A stretch of 64,000 bases of DNA, taken from assembly GCF_003606345.3 (NCBI RefSeq), contig NZ_CP031844.2, forward strand, positions 124,001 through 188,000. Direction: 5' to 3'. This DNA is from Bartonella krasnovii. GTDB lineage: Bacteria > Pseudomonadota > Alphaproteobacteria > Rhizobiales > Rhizobiaceae. How positions within the stretch are numbered: the stretch's first letter is position 1; each line of letters starts with the position of its first letter. The translations under genes and the position numbers were made by a program. The notes under the pieces were generated by a model that saw nothing but the letters and a program-made list of their open reading frames with translations, was not told where the DNA came from and ran no database searches. This document shows, piece by piece, positions 19,783 to 30,940 of the stretch.

Positions 19783-21411
19783 ATGCAGAGCAGTTCAACA
19801 TTCAAACTTTTCCGTAATTCGGTATTTCGAAATTTATGGTCATCTACTCTTATTTCTAATTTAGGAGGGCTAATACAGGCTGTTGGAGCAGGGTGGTTAA
19901 TGGCGTTAATTAGTTCTTCGCATTCCATGGTTGGGTTGGTTCAGAGTGCGACAACATTACCACTTGTTATGTTTTCTTTGATGGCAGGGGCATTAGCGGA
20001 CAATTTTAATCGGCGTCAAATTATGTTGTGCGCACAGATTATGATGATGGTCATATCCATGAGTTTATCTATTTTAGCCTATATGGGATTTTTAACACCT
20101 TGGCTTTTATTATGTTTTACGTTTTTGATTGGATGTGGCACAGCCTTTTATAATCCTTCTTGGCAAGCAACTATAGGAGATATAGTGAGCAGGGAAAATA
20201 TTCCCGCTGCTGTTAGTTTGAATAGTGTCGGCTTTAATTTGATGCGCAGTGTCGGCCCTGCTATTGGGGGTGCCATCATTGCAACTTTGGGGGCATCTGC
20301 CGCTTTTTTGTTTAATGCTATAAGCTATATCCCTCTTATTGGTGCATTATTTTTCTGGAAATCGAATTATGAAAACAACCCATTACCAAGAGAAAGGCTG
20401 TTAGGGGCTGTTTCAGATGGTTTGCGTTACGTTGCGATGTCGCCTAATCTCCTGAGTATTATGGTCCGAGCGTTCCTTTTTGGTATAGGGGCAATTTCGA
20501 TTTTAGCTCTTTTGCCAATTGTTGTGCATAAAGTTCTCGGAGGGAATGCCCTTCTTTATGGTACATTGCTTGGTTCTTTTGGGTTAGGAGCCATGACAGC
20601 AGGGATTATTAATGCATTTGTACGGCATCATTTGCGTTCAGAAACAATTATTGCAAGTGCATTTATTGGTTTTGCCGTTTCTTGTTTTTTATTGGGAATA
20701 AGTCGCTCACTGATTATTAGTCATATTGCTTTATTTCCTGCAGGTTTATGTTGGGTTTTGGCATTATCATTGTTTAATACATCTGTACAACTCTCTACAC
20801 CACGCTGGGTTGTTGCACGTGCTTTAGCACTTTATCAAACGGCATCTTACGGGGGGATGGCTATTGGTAGTGCAGTTTGGGGAGTTTTGGCTGATGGTTA
20901 TTCTCCAACAATTGCTTTGAGTGTTTGTTCTCTATTCTTGATTGTTGGGGCTCTTGCGGGGGTAAAATTTAGAATTCAAGAAATCCCTCAAATCGATTTG
21001 AATCCTCTTGATCATTTTAGAGAGCCAGAACTCTTACTCGATCTAAAAGCAAGAAGTGGCCCGATTATGATCATGATCGATTATCAAATTCATGAAAATG
21101 ATCTGGAAGAGTTTCTTAAAGTGATGACGCGCCGACGTCATATTCGTTTACGTGATGGTGCGCGCCAATGGGTTCTTTTACGAGATCTTGAAAGACCTGA
21201 ATATTGGACAGAGGCTTATCATATGTCAACATGGGTAGATTATTTACGCCATAATCACCGTCGTACAAAAGCGGATGCTGAAGTTAATAAGCGTTTGCGA
21301 CATTTAAATTGTTCTCCTAACGGTATAAGGGTGCATCGCATGATTGAACGACAGACAATCCCCCAAGTCAATGAGATGCTCTTAAAAGTTCCTTCAGATC
21401 ATCTTCCTTAA
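19783..21411 (+). CDS. MFS exporter (EntS-like, MFS_3) with C-terminal monooxygenase-like domain
   Basis: The first 400 or so residues form a major facilitator permease of about 12 membrane segments, with the loop signature ALADNFNRRQIM between helices 2 and 3, as in EntS-type multidrug or siderophore exporters. After helix 12 (about residue 400) a soluble domain follows (SGPIMIMIDYQIHENDLEEF to about 530) with the look of an antibiotic-biosynthesis-monooxygenase (ABM) fold: YQIHENDLEEFLKVM, RRRHIRLRDGA, WVLLRDLERPEYWTEAY. The fusion is known in rhizobial MFS_3 proteins. An AGGAGGAAA-like site (GGAGGAAAAAG) precedes the start. The substrate is unknown. Confidence 0.85.
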   Translation: MQSSSTFKLFRNSVFRNLWSSTLISNLGGLIQAVGAGWLMALISSSHSMVGLVQSATTLPLVMFSLMAGALADNFNRRQIMLCAQIMMMVISMSLSILAYMGFLTPWLLLCFTFLIGCGTAFYNPSWQATIGDIVSRENIPAAVSLNSVGFNLMRSVGPAIGGAIIATLGASAAFLFNAISYIPLIGALFFWKSNYENNPLPRERLLGAVSDGLRYVAMSPNLLSIMVRAFLFGIGAISILALLPIVVHKVLGGNALLYGTLLGSFGLGAMTAGIINAFVRHHLRSETIIASAFIGFAVSCFLLGISRSLIISHIALFPAGLCWVLALSLFNTSVQLSTPRWVVARALALYQTASYGGMAIGSAVWGVLADGYSPTIALSVCSLFLIVGALAGVKFRIQEIPQIDLNPLDHFREPELLLDLKARSGPIMIMIDYQIHENDLEEFLKVMTRRRHIRLRDGARQWVLLRDLERPEYWTEAYHMSTWVDYLRHNHRRTKADAEVNKRLRHLNCSPNGIRVHRMIERQTIPQVNEMLLKVPSDHLP

Positions 21412-21857
21412 GGTTAGAGCAGCTTTTTAATATGGTTGTTATATTCTTTGGATCAATTGGTTGGCATAAGCACAAGAAAATAAATATTTTAATGATTAGT
21501 GTATTTCTTTATAATGGCACTTTGTTATTTTTCTAGTGATGACTCCAAAAACCTTAAGCTTTTCTCATTTTGAATCGATTGATTTTATTTATATTGATCA
21601 ATAAAAACTATTTTCTTGCACGTAAAAACGGGACTAATGTGTGAGTAAAAATGAGAAAAAGCTTCTTATGAAGCTTCTTAAATACGAAGATTTTAAAATT
21701 AAGGGATGGCAAAGTGTATGGTGGTGTTGGCTTGTAGCACTATTTTTAAATTTTGATATGAATGAGATGAGCATAGAGAAATAAAAGCAACATATCTCTC
21801 TCTTATTTGATAGGGAATAATATCTTTCAGTAAGAGACTGTTAGAAGAAAGAAACAC
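21412..21857. other. Non-coding gap between convergent genes
   Basis: No gene is supported in these 446 bases. Around 21659-21680 there is a small tandem repeat of AAGCTTCTTA spaced 12 bases apart, which can also fold as AGCTTC-TTAT-GAAGCT. It could serve as a bidirectional terminator, but it lacks a clear T-run. Confidence 0.4.
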
Positions 21858-22820
21858 TTAAATTGTGAAAATCCGCTTTGGTTTAAATAGACCTTTATCA
21901 AGAGTGCCAATAGCAAGAAGTTGTTCCTTATAGAGGGCGCAAGCCTCCTCTTCATCAAGGGGTGTTTTATGGGCATACAAAGGAATAGAATGCCCTCTCA
22001 TGACTCTTTGCGCTTGGGTTTCAGTAAGCGGATAATGAGGAAGACAATCTAAAGCAGCTCCCGTTTCAATTAACAGTTCATCGAGCGTTGAGAAGTCTTT
22101 TTCAAAAGAACTCTCATTTGCATCCGTGGTGTTTTTATTGGGCGATATTGCTTCTTTTAGTTCATCCCATGTAATGAGATCCTCTTCATAAAAAGGTGCA
22201 ACGGCAATACGTCTTAAATCAGCGATATGCCCATAGCACCCCAGATCACGTCCTATATCGCGTGCTAGCGAGCGCACATAAGTTCCTTTCCCGCAGGTTA
22301 TTTCAAAGACAGAGTGCTCTTTGGTAGGCATTTCTATTAACTCGAAAGTTTCTATTTCTACTTTACGGGGCGCAATTTCAACGATTTCTCCTTCACGCGC
22401 TAGATCATAAGCGCGATTTCCAGCAATTTTAATTGCTGAAAATTGTGGAGGTGTTTGCAAAATGACACCTGTATATTGAGGAAGAAGAGCAAGTATTTCT
22501 TCTCGTGTTGGACGTTTGAGAGATGTTTTTGTTATTTTTCCTTCTAGATCATCTGTTGAACGTTCTTGCCCCCAAGCGATATGAAAACGGTATGTTTTTT
22601 TGCCTTGCATCACGTAAGGAACGGTTTTGGTTGCTTCACCTAAGGCAATAGGGAGGAGACCAGAAGCAAGAGGATCAAGCGTACCCGCATGTCCTGCTTT
22701 TTGTGCATGAAAGAGCCATTTGATTTGTGAAACAGCTTCTGTTGATTTCATTCCTTTTGGTTTATCAAATATGACCCAGCCAGAAACAGGACGCCCCTTT
22801 TTTTTGCGTTGCCGTGCCAT
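21858..22820 (-). CDS. truB: tRNA pseudouridine-55 synthase TruB
   Basis: TruB makes the universal pseudouridine at position 55 in the T loop of tRNAs. The catalytic aspartate lies in [16 protein letters not shown], preceded by [13 protein letters not shown], with the later [14 protein letters not shown] motif also present. The frame is open well upstream inside rbfA, but the ATG at 22820 follows GAGGATTAAAGAA and lies 4 bases after the rbfA stop, giving 320 residues. It ends the rimP-nusA-rnpM-infB-rbfA-truB block. Unlike many bacteria, rpsO does not follow directly; an MFS gene and two gaps intervene. Confidence 0.96.
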   Translation of the reverse strand: MARQRKKKGRPVSGWVIFDKPKGMKSTEAVSQIKWLFHAQKAGHAGTLDPLASGLLPIALGEATKTVPYVMQGKKTYRFHIAWGQERSTDDLEGKITKTSLKRPTREEILALLPQYTGVILQTPPQFSAIKIAGNRAYDLAREGEIVEIAPRKVEIETFELIEMPTKEHSVFEITCGKGTYVRSLARDIGRDLGCYGHIADLRRIAVAPFYEEDLITWDELKEAISPNKNTTDANESSFEKDFSTLDELLIETGAALDCLPHYPLTETQAQRVMRGHSIPLYAHKTPLDEEEACALYKEQLLAIGTLDKGLFKPKRIFTI

Positions 22821-22824
22821 TTCT

Positions 22825-23229
22825 TTAATCCTCATCTTTATCCCTATGAAGATCACGCGCAACCTCAGGTGACCGAAGGAGGGCATCAATTTTTGAAAAA
22901 TTATCAAAACTATTATCAAGTCGGAAACGCAGTTCTGGCATATATTTCATTTGTCGTAATGTATGACTGATTTCTCCACGGAGAAAACGACTATGTTTAT
23001 TGAGAGCATCAACAACATCGGTATGGGAAGAATTTTTAAGCGTGCTGAGAGGCGATACAAAGCAAGTAGCAATTTTTAAATCTGGTGACATGCGCACTTC
23101 AGAGACAGAAATGACAACATTCTTCAAGACATCATCAAGCAAAACATCACGCTGTAGTATATGCGCTACTGCATGACGTACTTGCTCTGCTACTCTAAGT
23201 TGCCGTTGTGATGGTCCTGCATTTTTCAT
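22825..23229 (-). CDS. rbfA: Ribosome-binding factor A
   Basis: RbfA binds the 30S subunit and helps mature the 5' end of 16S rRNA, notably in the cold. The protein shows the KH-type fold signature: [19 protein letters not shown] at the start, [20 protein letters not shown], then [18 protein letters not shown] take the ATG at 23229 (134 residues) since upstream residues to 23274 are not like the family. It lies between infB and truB in the conserved order, 4 bases from truB. Confidence 0.93.
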   Translation of the reverse strand: MKNAGPSQRQLRVAEQVRHAVAHILQRDVLLDDVLKNVVISVSEVRMSPDLKIATCFVSPLSTLKNSSHTDVVDALNKHSRFLRGEISHTLRQMKYMPELRFRLDNSFDNFSKIDALLRSPEVARDLHRDKDED

Positions 23230-23355
23230 CAAAGTTTTGTCCTTGCACCAAGACCTCTTCTTTTGAACACTCAAATAAGGAAAAAAAGAGACATTGTGTA
23301 TAGAATTCCAATAATTTTTCTCATTTTTAAATAGAGTAAAGACTATTGGACTATT

Positions 23356-25884
23356 TTATAATGTACGATTAATATGTTCGATACGGAAAGTCTCAATGAT
23401 GTCTCCTGCGCGCATATCCTCATAATTTTCAAAGGCTATTCCACATTCTTGACCACTTTGCACTTCATTGACTTCATCTTTGAAACGCTTGAGTGTTTTC
23501 AGTTTTCCTTCGTGAATAACGATATTATCGCGGATAAGGCGAACACCAGCTCCTCGTTCTATTTTACCTTCTGTAACACGACATCCAGCCACTTTTCCGA
23601 TTTTTGTAATATTAAAGACTTCTAGAATTTCAGCATTACCAAGGAAAGTTTCACGCTGTTCTGGTGAGAGGAGACCAGACATGGCCGCTTTGATGTCATC
23701 AACAAGATCGTAAATGATGTTGTAATAACGAATTTCAATTCCTTGTGTTTTAGCAAAATCACGTGCCTGTTTATTGGCTCTAACATTAAAACCAATAACA
23801 GCTGAGTTAGAAGCTTCTGCAAGAGAAATATCACTTTCGGTAATTCCTCCAGCACCAGAATGTACAACACGCGCACGAACCTCATCATTTCCTAATTTTT
23901 CTAATGCTGAAGCAATCGCTTCAATTGATCCTTGCACATCCCCTTTGATAATGAGAGAAAATTCCTTAATACCAGTCGTTTGCAATTTTGTCATCATCTG
24001 TTCGAGAGAGCCACGCGAACCGGTTTGTCGCGCAACAGCTTTATCACGTGCTAAGCGCTGACGGTATTCAGAAATTTCGCGTGCTTTTGCTTCATGCGTG
24101 ACAACAGCAAAACGGTCTCCAGCTTGTGGCGTTCCTTGCATGCCTAAAATTTCAATAGGTGTAGAGGGAACGGCTTCTTTGACATGGCGACCATGGTCAT
24201 CAATCAAAGCACGCACCCGCCCCCATTCATTTCCGGCAACAATAATATCAGAAGGATGTAATGTACCTTTTTGAACAAGAACGGTTGCAACAGATCCGCG
24301 CCCCCGATCAAGTTTAGCTTCAATAACAACGCCCTCTGCAGTTCGTTGAGGATCTGCTTTTAGATCAAGCATTTCAGCCTGAAGAAGGATAGCTTCAAGA
24401 AGTTTATCAAGATTTTGACCCGTTTTAGCGGAAACTTCAACGTCCAAAGTCTCACCACCCATAGTTTCAACAAACACTTCGTGTTGTAAAAGTTCTGTAC
24501 GCACTTTTTGTGCATTAGCAGCGGGTTTATCAATTTTGTTGATAGCAACAATAATAGGGACACCAGCAGCTTTAGCGTGATTAATTGATTCAATTGTCTG
24601 CGGCATGACACTATCATCAGCGGCGACAACAAGAACGGCAATATCAGTAACACGAGCTCCACGGGCACGCATAGCAGTAAATGCAGCATGCCCTGGTGTA
24701 TCAATAAAGGTAATTTTTTGACCGTTTTGTTCTACTTGATAGGCGCCAATATGCTGCGTAATACCACCTGCTTCACCAGAAACAACATTTGCTTTGCGAA
24801 TAGCATCCAGAAGAGAAGTTTTTCCGTGGTCAACATGGCCCATAATGGTTACAACAGGAGGACGCAGCTGCATATTTTGAGGATTATCTGTTATATTAAA
24901 GATACCTTCCTCTACGTCAGATTCTAAAACACGTTTAACAGTATGACCAAATTCAACGGCGATGAGTTCGGCAACGTCCGCATCAATAACATCGCCAGGT
25001 TTCATCATTTGTCCTTGTTTCATTAAAAATTTAATGACATCAACAGAACGCTCAGTCATACGTTGTGCGAGCTCTTGAATGGTAATTGTTTCAGGAAGAA
25101 CAACTTCACGAGAAATTTTTTCTCTTGGTTCTTGGTTTTGTGCACGCTTAAATTTTTCCTGTCTGCGTCGCATTGCAGCCATTGATCGCCCCCGCGCACT
25201 TCCTTCATCGTCTAGTGCACTATTAAGAGTTAGTTTTCCACGGCGTCGCTCATCGGCTCCTTTGATCACTTTTGGTGCACGTATTTCTGATTTAGCAGGA
25301 TTAGCACGTCGGCTATGCCGTTCTTCCTCTTTACTTTCATCTATTTTGCGCTTTTCAATCACAGTTGTGTTTTTAGGCGTAATAGGAATATCTGTCTTTT
25401 CGATGAGGGGAGGCTCAGAAAAAACAGGCGGAATCTGTATTGGCGATTTTTCTTCCTCTTGTTTTTGAAATCTTTCTTTTTCTTTGATTTCTTTCTCTAA
25501 AATTTCTTCACGCTCTTTAGCGCGTATCGCTTCTTTTTCAGCTTGTTCTCGTGTTATTTTTTCTTGGATGTGTGCTTCTTCTAAGGCGCGAAGTCTTGCT
25601 TCCATCTCAGCCGATGAAAGATTGCTTTTGGCCACAGATTCTTGAGGTTTTTTTTCCTCAAAACGGGGTTTAGAGCGCTGGGGTGCAACATGCGGTTTTG
25701 TAATAGGCTGTTGTACTTCAGCTTTTTCATCAGGTCGCGTAATTTTACGTCGTTTTGTTTCGACAACGACAGCCTTCGTACGGCCATGGCTAAAGTTTTG
25801 TTTGACCGTACTCGTTTCCAAGACAGACCGCTTGAGAGTTAGTGTCTTCTTGCCTGTTGTTTTGTCGTTGTTATTTTCACTCAT
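23356..25884 (-). CDS. infB: Translation initiation factor IF-2
   Basis: IF-2 is the GTPase that places initiator fMet-tRNA on the 30S subunit and promotes subunit joining. The 842-residue protein has a long charged, low-complexity N-terminal region (1-260, with the Glu/Lys-rich coiled-coil part at 90-145), an IF2_N segment ([20 protein letters not shown]), the GTPase G1 loop GHVDHGKT (349-356), DTPGHAAF and NKID motifs, and the C-terminal fMet-binding domain. It overlaps rnpM by 4 bases (ATGA). Standard throughout. Confidence 0.97.
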   Translation of the reverse strand: MSENNNDKTTGKKTLTLKRSVLETSTVKQNFSHGRTKAVVVETKRRKITRPDEKAEVQQPITKPHVAPQRSKPRFEEKKPQESVAKSNLSSAEMEARLRALEEAHIQEKITREQAEKEAIRAKEREEILEKEIKEKERFQKQEEEKSPIQIPPVFSEPPLIEKTDIPITPKNTTVIEKRKIDESKEEERHSRRANPAKSEIRAPKVIKGADERRRGKLTLNSALDDEGSARGRSMAAMRRRQEKFKRAQNQEPREKISREVVLPETITIQELAQRMTERSVDVIKFLMKQGQMMKPGDVIDADVAELIAVEFGHTVKRVLESDVEEGIFNITDNPQNMQLRPPVVTIMGHVDHGKTSLLDAIRKANVVSGEAGGITQHIGAYQVEQNGQKITFIDTPGHAAFTAMRARGARVTDIAVLVVAADDSVMPQTIESINHAKAAGVPIIVAINKIDKPAANAQKVRTELLQHEVFVETMGGETLDVEVSAKTGQNLDKLLEAILLQAEMLDLKADPQRTAEGVVIEAKLDRGRGSVATVLVQKGTLHPSDIIVAGNEWGRVRALIDDHGRHVKEAVPSTPIEILGMQGTPQAGDRFAVVTHEAKAREISEYRQRLARDKAVARQTGSRGSLEQMMTKLQTTGIKEFSLIIKGDVQGSIEAIASALEKLGNDEVRARVVHSGAGGITESDISLAEASNSAVIGFNVRANKQARDFAKTQGIEIRYYNIIYDLVDDIKAAMSGLLSPEQRETFLGNAEILEVFNITKIGKVAGCRVTEGKIERGAGVRLIRDNIVIHEGKLKTLKRFKDEVNEVQSGQECGIAFENYEDMRAGDIIETFRIEHINRTL

Positions 25885-26516
25885 TGTACTTCCTTCACGG
25901 CTTGTGCCGTCATCTCACCGTGTTTACTATGCTTGTCATCACGATAGCTGATCAATTTATATGTCGTCTTAAGAAATCCTTCCGCAGCCTTTGTGTCCAA
26001 TAAGGCTGCATGCATGACAGGATTAGAGCCAAAAGCCACACACATTTCATCACTTGTAAATAAAGATATTGTTTTTATCGTCCGATTTGTTTGTTGTTGT
26101 ATTGTATGGATGGCCTGTGCAATTTTTCGTTTTCCATCTTCTGTTGTTTCTTTAGCATGAAGTACAAGAATAACTTGACCAGAGCGGATAGCAGCGTCAA
26201 CTTTGGTTGCTCCTATAACAACAGCTCCTGCTTTTCTTGCCATGGAAAGGCTTGAAAGAGCAGCTTTGAGTAAAAGCGTATCAACAATATGCACAAGATT
26301 TGGTGCAACCTCAACATCTGTTTTAAAATTTTTATGAAAAGCTTTCTGTTTGATCGCTTTATCAATAACAGCATGATGAGCAGAAATCCAAACGCCACGC
26401 CCTGGTAAATTCGCTTTAAGATCAGGAACAATTTGGTTATTGGGACCAATAACAAAGCGGATCAGCGTTTGTGCTGAAGCATTTTGCCTGGTCACAATGC
26501 AAGTCCGTTCATTCAT
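25881..26516 (-). CDS. YlxR-family RNA-binding protein fused to an L7Ae-like domain
   Basis: The N-terminal part is the YlxR (DUF448) domain: [36 protein letters not shown]. YlxR (RnpM) has been linked to RNase P control in other bacteria. The second half (from about residue 85) resembles ribosomal protein L7Ae/YlxQ ([20 protein letters not shown]). In Gram-positive bacteria these are two neighbouring genes; here they are a single 211-residue protein, the normal state in alphaproteobacteria. It starts one base after the nusA stop and overlaps infB by 4 bases. Confidence 0.9.
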   Translation of the reverse strand: MNERTCIVTRQNASAQTLIRFVIGPNNQIVPDLKANLPGRGVWISAHHAVIDKAIKQKAFHKNFKTDVEVAPNLVHIVDTLLLKAALSSLSMARKAGAVVIGATKVDAAIRSGQVILVLHAKETTEDGKRKIAQAIHTIQQQTNRTIKTISLFTSDEMCVAFGSNPVMHAALLDTKAAEGFLKTTYKLISYRDDKHSKHGEMTAQAVKEVQ

Positions 26517-28148
26517 TTAAAGTGTATCCACATCCAAATCATCTGTTTTTTCATTTTCTGCAGAATTTTCATCTTCTACAGGATTTTCTGTAATAAGATC
26601 AGCTTGGTCTATCCAGCCTGCTTGTACACGTGCTGCTAAAACCATAGCTTCTGCGTCCGCGCGTGTAATGTCAAAAGGGGTTAAAATACCAGAAAAACTT
26701 TTTGTTTGTCCTTCTTTGCGTTCTCTCCAACCAGTTAAATCATCAACGGCATAGCCAGCAAAGTCTTCTATTGTTTTTACACCATCCTCTCCCACAGCAA
26801 CCAGCATAGCACTTGTCATTCCAGGAAGTGTTCGCAATTCGTCAGAAACCCCAAGCTTTTTACTTTTTTCATCAAGTTCTTTTTCCTGATGTTCGAGATA
26901 TTCGCGGGCCCGACTTTGGATCTCCGCAGCGGTATCATGGTCAAAACCATCAATAGAAGCAATCTCTTCAAGATCAATATAGGCGATTTCTTCAATAGAA
27001 GAAAAACCCTCTGAAGCCATAACCTGTCCGATCATTTCGTCAACCTCTAAGGCTTCCATAAACAATTTACTGCGTTCAGTAAATTCTTTTTGACGATTTT
27101 CAGATTCTTCTTTTTCCGTTAAAATATCAATATTCCATCCCGTTAGTTGCGAAGCTAAACGAACATTCTGTCCGCGTCGTCCAATAGCAAGGCTGAGTTG
27201 ATCATCTGGAACAATGACTTCAATGCGTTCCGCATCTTCATCAAGAATGATTTTAGAAACTTCAGCAGGTTGCAGAGCATTAACGACAAATGTTGCAGCA
27301 TCAGGCGACCAAGGAATAATATCAATTTTTTCACCTTGTAACTCTGCAACAACAGCTTGTACGCGGCTTCCTCGCATTCCCACACAGGCTCCAACAGGAT
27401 CAATGGAACCATCGCGTGAAACAACGGCGATTTTGGCTCGTGAACCTGGATCACGGGCAACTGATTTGATTTCTATAATACCATCATAAATTTCTGGAAC
27501 TTCCATCGTAAAAAGTTTTACCATAAATTGAGGATGGGTGCGTGAAAGGAAAATTTGAGGTCCACGCGTTTCACGGTGTACATCATTGACAAAAGCACGA
27601 ATACGGTCTCCATAGCGGAAGGATTCACGGGGAATGAGTTCATCACGACGCACAATAGCTTCACCGCGTCCTAAATCAACGATAACGTTGCCATATTCCA
27701 CACGCTTGACTGTACCAGAAATAATTTCACCAACTTTATTTTTAAATTCTTCATATTGCTGATCACGTTCTGCGTCGCGTACTTTTTGTACAATCACCTG
27801 TTTAGCAGATTGTGCCGCGATGCGTCCAAAATCCATAGGAGGTAAAAGATCAGCAAAAAAATCACCAATTTTTGCATTTTCTTGACGTTTGAGTGCATCG
27901 GACAAAGTAATTTCCGTTGTATAGTCTTCAACAACATCAACAATTTTAAGCAGGCGTTGTAATTTAATTTCACCTGTTTTGGAATTTATTTCAGCACGAA
28001 TATTGGTTTCTTGACCATAACGAGAACGTGCTGCTTTCTGAATAGCGTCAGCCATCGCAGAAATAACAATTTCACGGTCGATAGACTTTTCACGTGCAAC
28101 AGCATCTGCAATTTGCAGAATTTCAAGCCTGTTAGCGCTTGTAGCCAT
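26517..28148 (-). CDS. nusA: Transcription termination/antitermination protein NusA
   Basis: NusA binds RNA polymerase and nascent RNA and modulates pausing, termination and antitermination. From the ATG at 28148, which follows a perfect AGGAGAAAATTG site, the protein has 543 residues: an N-terminal polymerase-binding domain, an S1 domain (GTVKRVEYGNVIVDLGRGEA), two KH domains (CVGMRGSRVQAVVAELQGEK and LAIGRRGQNVRLASQLTGW), and C-terminal acidic repeats of the helix-hairpin-helix type. It sits 47 bases from rimP and adjoins rnpM. Confidence 0.97.
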   Translation of the reverse strand: MATSANRLEILQIADAVAREKSIDREIVISAMADAIQKAARSRYGQETNIRAEINSKTGEIKLQRLLKIVDVVEDYTTEITLSDALKRQENAKIGDFFADLLPPMDFGRIAAQSAKQVIVQKVRDAERDQQYEEFKNKVGEIISGTVKRVEYGNVIVDLGRGEAIVRRDELIPRESFRYGDRIRAFVNDVHRETRGPQIFLSRTHPQFMVKLFTMEVPEIYDGIIEIKSVARDPGSRAKIAVVSRDGSIDPVGACVGMRGSRVQAVVAELQGEKIDIIPWSPDAATFVVNALQPAEVSKIILDEDAERIEVIVPDDQLSLAIGRRGQNVRLASQLTGWNIDILTEKEESENRQKEFTERSKLFMEALEVDEMIGQVMASEGFSSIEEIAYIDLEEIASIDGFDHDTAAEIQSRAREYLEHQEKELDEKSKKLGVSDELRTLPGMTSAMLVAVGEDGVKTIEDFAGYAVDDLTGWRERKEGQTKSFSGILTPFDITRADAEAMVLAARVQAGWIDQADLITENPVEDENSAENEKTDDLDVDTL

Positions 28149-28195
28149 CAATTTTCTCCTTCTTTGTGTCACACGATGGGTATTCCCCAGTGATA

Positions 28196-28822
28196 TTATT
28201 TTTTGAAATTGAGCGTCTGTATTGAGTCTGTAGGATTATCTTCGGGAATGAATTGTTGACTTAAATCTTTATTTTTTTTCAATGCATCGCGAATAAGCTC
28301 ATCGGTAAGTACTAAATGCGCGCTTGTGATATCACAAAAGGAAATAGAGGTATACATGGCTTCTCCGTAAGCAGCTTTATCAGTGTTTAAAATAAATCCA
28401 TCTTGCGTGATATTGGTAAGTGTTCCACGAAATTTTCGGCGTCCATCAATGGCTGTTTTGGTTTCAATTTTTGCAAGATGTCCTTGCCAATGAAAAAAAT
28501 CGGATTTTCTTACCAATGGACGATCAATTCCAGGAGACGAGATTTCTAAATGATATTTACGTTCAATAACATTCTCCACATCAAGGAGAGGGGAAACAGT
28601 CCGACTAACAGTTTCACAATCCTCTACGGTTAGAGAACCATCAGCCCGTTCAACCATAATCTGAAGTGTTAAACCATTTTGTCCAAGAAGCTTCACACGA
28701 ACCAAACGGAAACCTAAAGGCTTAAGCAATGGTATGACAAGAACAGCAACCCGCGCCTCGATACCGTCTTCTTCAAAAAGGCGTGGCTCATCAAGATTGC
28801 TTATTTTTTCAGCTTCGTTCAT
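28196..28822 (-). CDS. rimP: Ribosome maturation factor RimP
   Basis: RimP is needed for 30S assembly, in particular the loading of S12 and pseudoknot formation. Family motifs include GFRLVRVKLLG, LTLQIMVERADGSLTVEDCE, VSPLLDVENVIERKYHLEIS and SSPGIDRPLVRKSDFFHWQG. The ATG at 28822 gives 208 residues, normal for rhizobia; the frame continues upstream through a terminator hairpin and is not credible there. It heads the block rimP-nusA-rnpM-infB-rbfA-truB. Confidence 0.93.
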   Translation of the reverse strand: MNEAEKISNLDEPRLFEEDGIEARVAVLVIPLLKPLGFRLVRVKLLGQNGLTLQIMVERADGSLTVEDCETVSRTVSPLLDVENVIERKYHLEISSPGIDRPLVRKSDFFHWQGHLAKIETKTAIDGRRKFRGTLTNITQDGFILNTDKAAYGEAMYTSISFCDITSAHLVLTDELIRDALKKNKDLSQQFIPEDNPTDSIQTLNFKK

Positions 28823-28860
28823 ACATTTTATCCAAGTTATTTTCACTAGTCTTATGATAT

Positions 28861-28891
28861 TAAAAAAGAGCAGGCCCCACGACCCACTCTT
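28861..28891 (-). terminator. Hairpin terminator upstream of rimP
   Basis: On the minus strand AAGAGTGGG (28891-28883) pairs with CCTGCTCTT (28874-28866), with two wobble pairs, and is followed by a run of T residues. It lies about 80 bases beyond trmB and 40 bases before the rimP start. It either ends the metK-trmB transcript or acts in the leader of the rimP-nusA operon. Confidence 0.7.
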
Positions 28892-28973
28892 CATCATAAG
28901 ACCAAGAATTTACTTACTGATACTCTTAAATTCAAAATTTTTCAAGATGTTTATGAGAAAAGCGCTTGATCTT

Positions 28974-29675
28974 TTATTTCTTGATAAAAGTGAGATAGGT
29001 AGGCGTTCGTCCTTCGCGTAAAGCTTTTGCTTCATAGCGGGTTCCTTTCCATAGTGGATAAGGGGTCTTCCAATCTTGGGGGCTTTCAGCGTTCCATTCA
29101 AAGTGATCATGGTGTGCACAATGATAGAGGGTCCAGTTTACATAACTATCTATATCGCTAGCAAAGCGAAATTTTTTTCCCATTTTAAGAACGCGAGCAA
29201 AACGGTTAAGATTTTTTATATTGATGAAACGTCGTTTCCAGTGTTTCTTTTTCGGCCAAGGATCAGGATAGAAAAGATCTATGCCATCAAGTGAGTTATC
29301 AGGGAGCCAATCAAGCAGGTGTGTAGCATCATCATTATAAAGGCGAAGATGATTTTGATGGTGTGTATGCTGTTCAAGGGAGGACAATATTTTTGCTATG
29401 CCATTGATAAAGGGCTCGATGCCGATAAAACCGGTTTGCGGAAAATGCTCCATTTCATGGAGTAAATGTTCACCACCACCAAAGCCAATTTCAAGTCGAA
29501 TTTCTTTTACTTTGCTTGAAAATAAGGATGTAAGATTTGAGGGAGGGGGGACATTTAAATCAATATTAAAATTGGGGAGAAGCGTTTTTATACGCACAAG
29601 CTGACTGTTTCGTAGCTGCTTTCCTTGTCGGCGACCAAAAAAGGCTTCACTCTTGCGTGTATTATATTTAATCAT
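28974..29675 (-). CDS. trmB: tRNA (guanine-N7)-methyltransferase TrmB
   Basis: TrmB makes m7G46 in the variable loop of tRNAs using SAM. Motifs: [15 protein letters not shown] at the start, the SAM-binding [41 protein letters not shown] (the PDPWPKK signature) and [11 protein letters not shown]. The ATG at 29675 overlaps the metK stop (ATGA), giving 233 residues; the longer frame to 29726 would lie inside metK. Coupling to metK, which makes its methyl donor, is the usual rhizobial arrangement. Confidence 0.95.
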   Translation of the reverse strand: MIKYNTRKSEAFFGRRQGKQLRNSQLVRIKTLLPNFNIDLNVPPPSNLTSLFSSKVKEIRLEIGFGGGEHLLHEMEHFPQTGFIGIEPFINGIAKILSSLEQHTHHQNHLRLYNDDATHLLDWLPDNSLDGIDLFYPDPWPKKKHWKRRFINIKNLNRFARVLKMGKKFRFASDIDSYVNWTLYHCAHHDHFEWNAESPQDWKTPYPLWKGTRYEAKALREGRTPTYLTFIKK

Positions 29676-30940
29676 GGGATTTTGATCATTGTTTGAAGCG
29701 TTTTCACGAGATCCGTTTTTTCCCATGAAAATGAACCATCATGTTTTGGTTTTCTCCCAAAATGACCGTAAGCTGCTGTTTTTGTGTAGATCGGTTTATT
29801 AAGGTCAAGGTGTTTTCGAATTCCAGTAGGGGAGAGGTCCATTATTTTGCGAATGGCTACTTCAATAACCTTTTCATCAACTTTTCCTGTTCCATGAAGA
29901 TTAAGATAAATCGACAAAGGTTGTGCAATTCCAATTGCATAGGAAAGTTGAATCGTGCATCGCTCTGCTAAATGAGCAGCGACAATATTCTTAGCTAGAT
30001 AGCGTGCCGCATACGCGGCAGAACGATCAACTTTTGTTGTATCTTTTCCTGAAAAAGCACCGCCTCCATGGGGGGCTGCACCTCCATAAGTATCCACGAT
30101 AATTTTGCGTCCCGTCAATCCAGCATCGCTTTGAGGGCCACCAATGACAAATTTTCCTGTTGGGTTAATATACCAACTGCATTGAGCAGCAATGGGAATA
30201 TCATGTAAAGCTTGACGAATATAAGGCTCAACGACTGCACGGACTTTATTGGAATCCCAACTTTCGTCAAGATGCTGTGTTGAAAGAACGATGGATGTTA
30301 CCTCTATAGGTTTTCCATTTTTATAGCGTATGGTGATTTGGCTTTTAGCGTCTGGTCCTAATTTACTCGTTTCTCCTTCTCCTTTATGGCGGGCTGCGGC
30401 AAGAAGTTTGAGAATCTTATGCGCATAATAAATTGGCGCAGGCATAAGGTCAGGCGTTTCACGGCAAGCATACCCAAACATGATGCCTTGATCACCTGCT
30501 CCTTCTTCACCATGCCGATCTGTTGCATTATCAACACCTCTTGCAATATCAGCGGATTGAGGGCGCAAAAGAACATCAATTTTTACGGTTTTCCAATGGA
30601 AGCCTGTTTGTTCATAGCCAATAGCGCGAATAGCACGGCGCGCTGCTGTCCGAAATCGCGTAGGGTTAATGAGTGGGAAGCCAGTTTTATCATAGATAAA
30701 TTCTTTATTTTTATCTTTTTTTAAGAGCGTATCGGGAACACGAACTTCACCGGCAATAACAACACGGTTTACGCTGACGAGAGTTTCACAAGCAACGCGC
30801 ACTAACCATGGATCAGTCCCAGTTTTTTGCGCTTCTTTATAGATCATATCAACGATTTCATCAGAAATACGATCACAAATTTTATCAGGATGTCCTTCCG
30901 ATACCGATTCGCTCGTAAAAAGATAATCTTGATGCGGCAT
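29672..30940 (-). CDS. metK: S-adenosylmethionine synthetase
   Basis: MetK joins methionine and ATP to make S-adenosylmethionine. The 422-residue protein carries [20 protein letters not shown], the hexapeptide [12 protein letters not shown], and the P-loop-like [20 protein letters not shown] use the ATG at 30940, preceded by AAGGAGTTCCT; upstream residues to 31015 are not family-like. The alphaproteobacterial length (longer than the 384 of E. coli) is normal. I looked for a SAM riboswitch in the 130-base leader and could not see one. Confidence 0.97.
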   Translation of the reverse strand: MPHQDYLFTSESVSEGHPDKICDRISDEIVDMIYKEAQKTGTDPWLVRVACETLVSVNRVVIAGEVRVPDTLLKKDKNKEFIYDKTGFPLINPTRFRTAARRAIRAIGYEQTGFHWKTVKIDVLLRPQSADIARGVDNATDRHGEEGAGDQGIMFGYACRETPDLMPAPIYYAHKILKLLAAARHKGEGETSKLGPDAKSQITIRYKNGKPIEVTSIVLSTQHLDESWDSNKVRAVVEPYIRQALHDIPIAAQCSWYINPTGKFVIGGPQSDAGLTGRKIIVDTYGGAAPHGGGAFSGKDTTKVDRSAAYAARYLAKNIVAAHLAERCTIQLSYAIGIAQPLSIYLNLHGTGKVDEKVIEVAIRKIMDLSPTGIRKHLDLNKPIYTKTAAYGHFGRKPKHDGSFSWEKTDLVKTLQTMIKIP

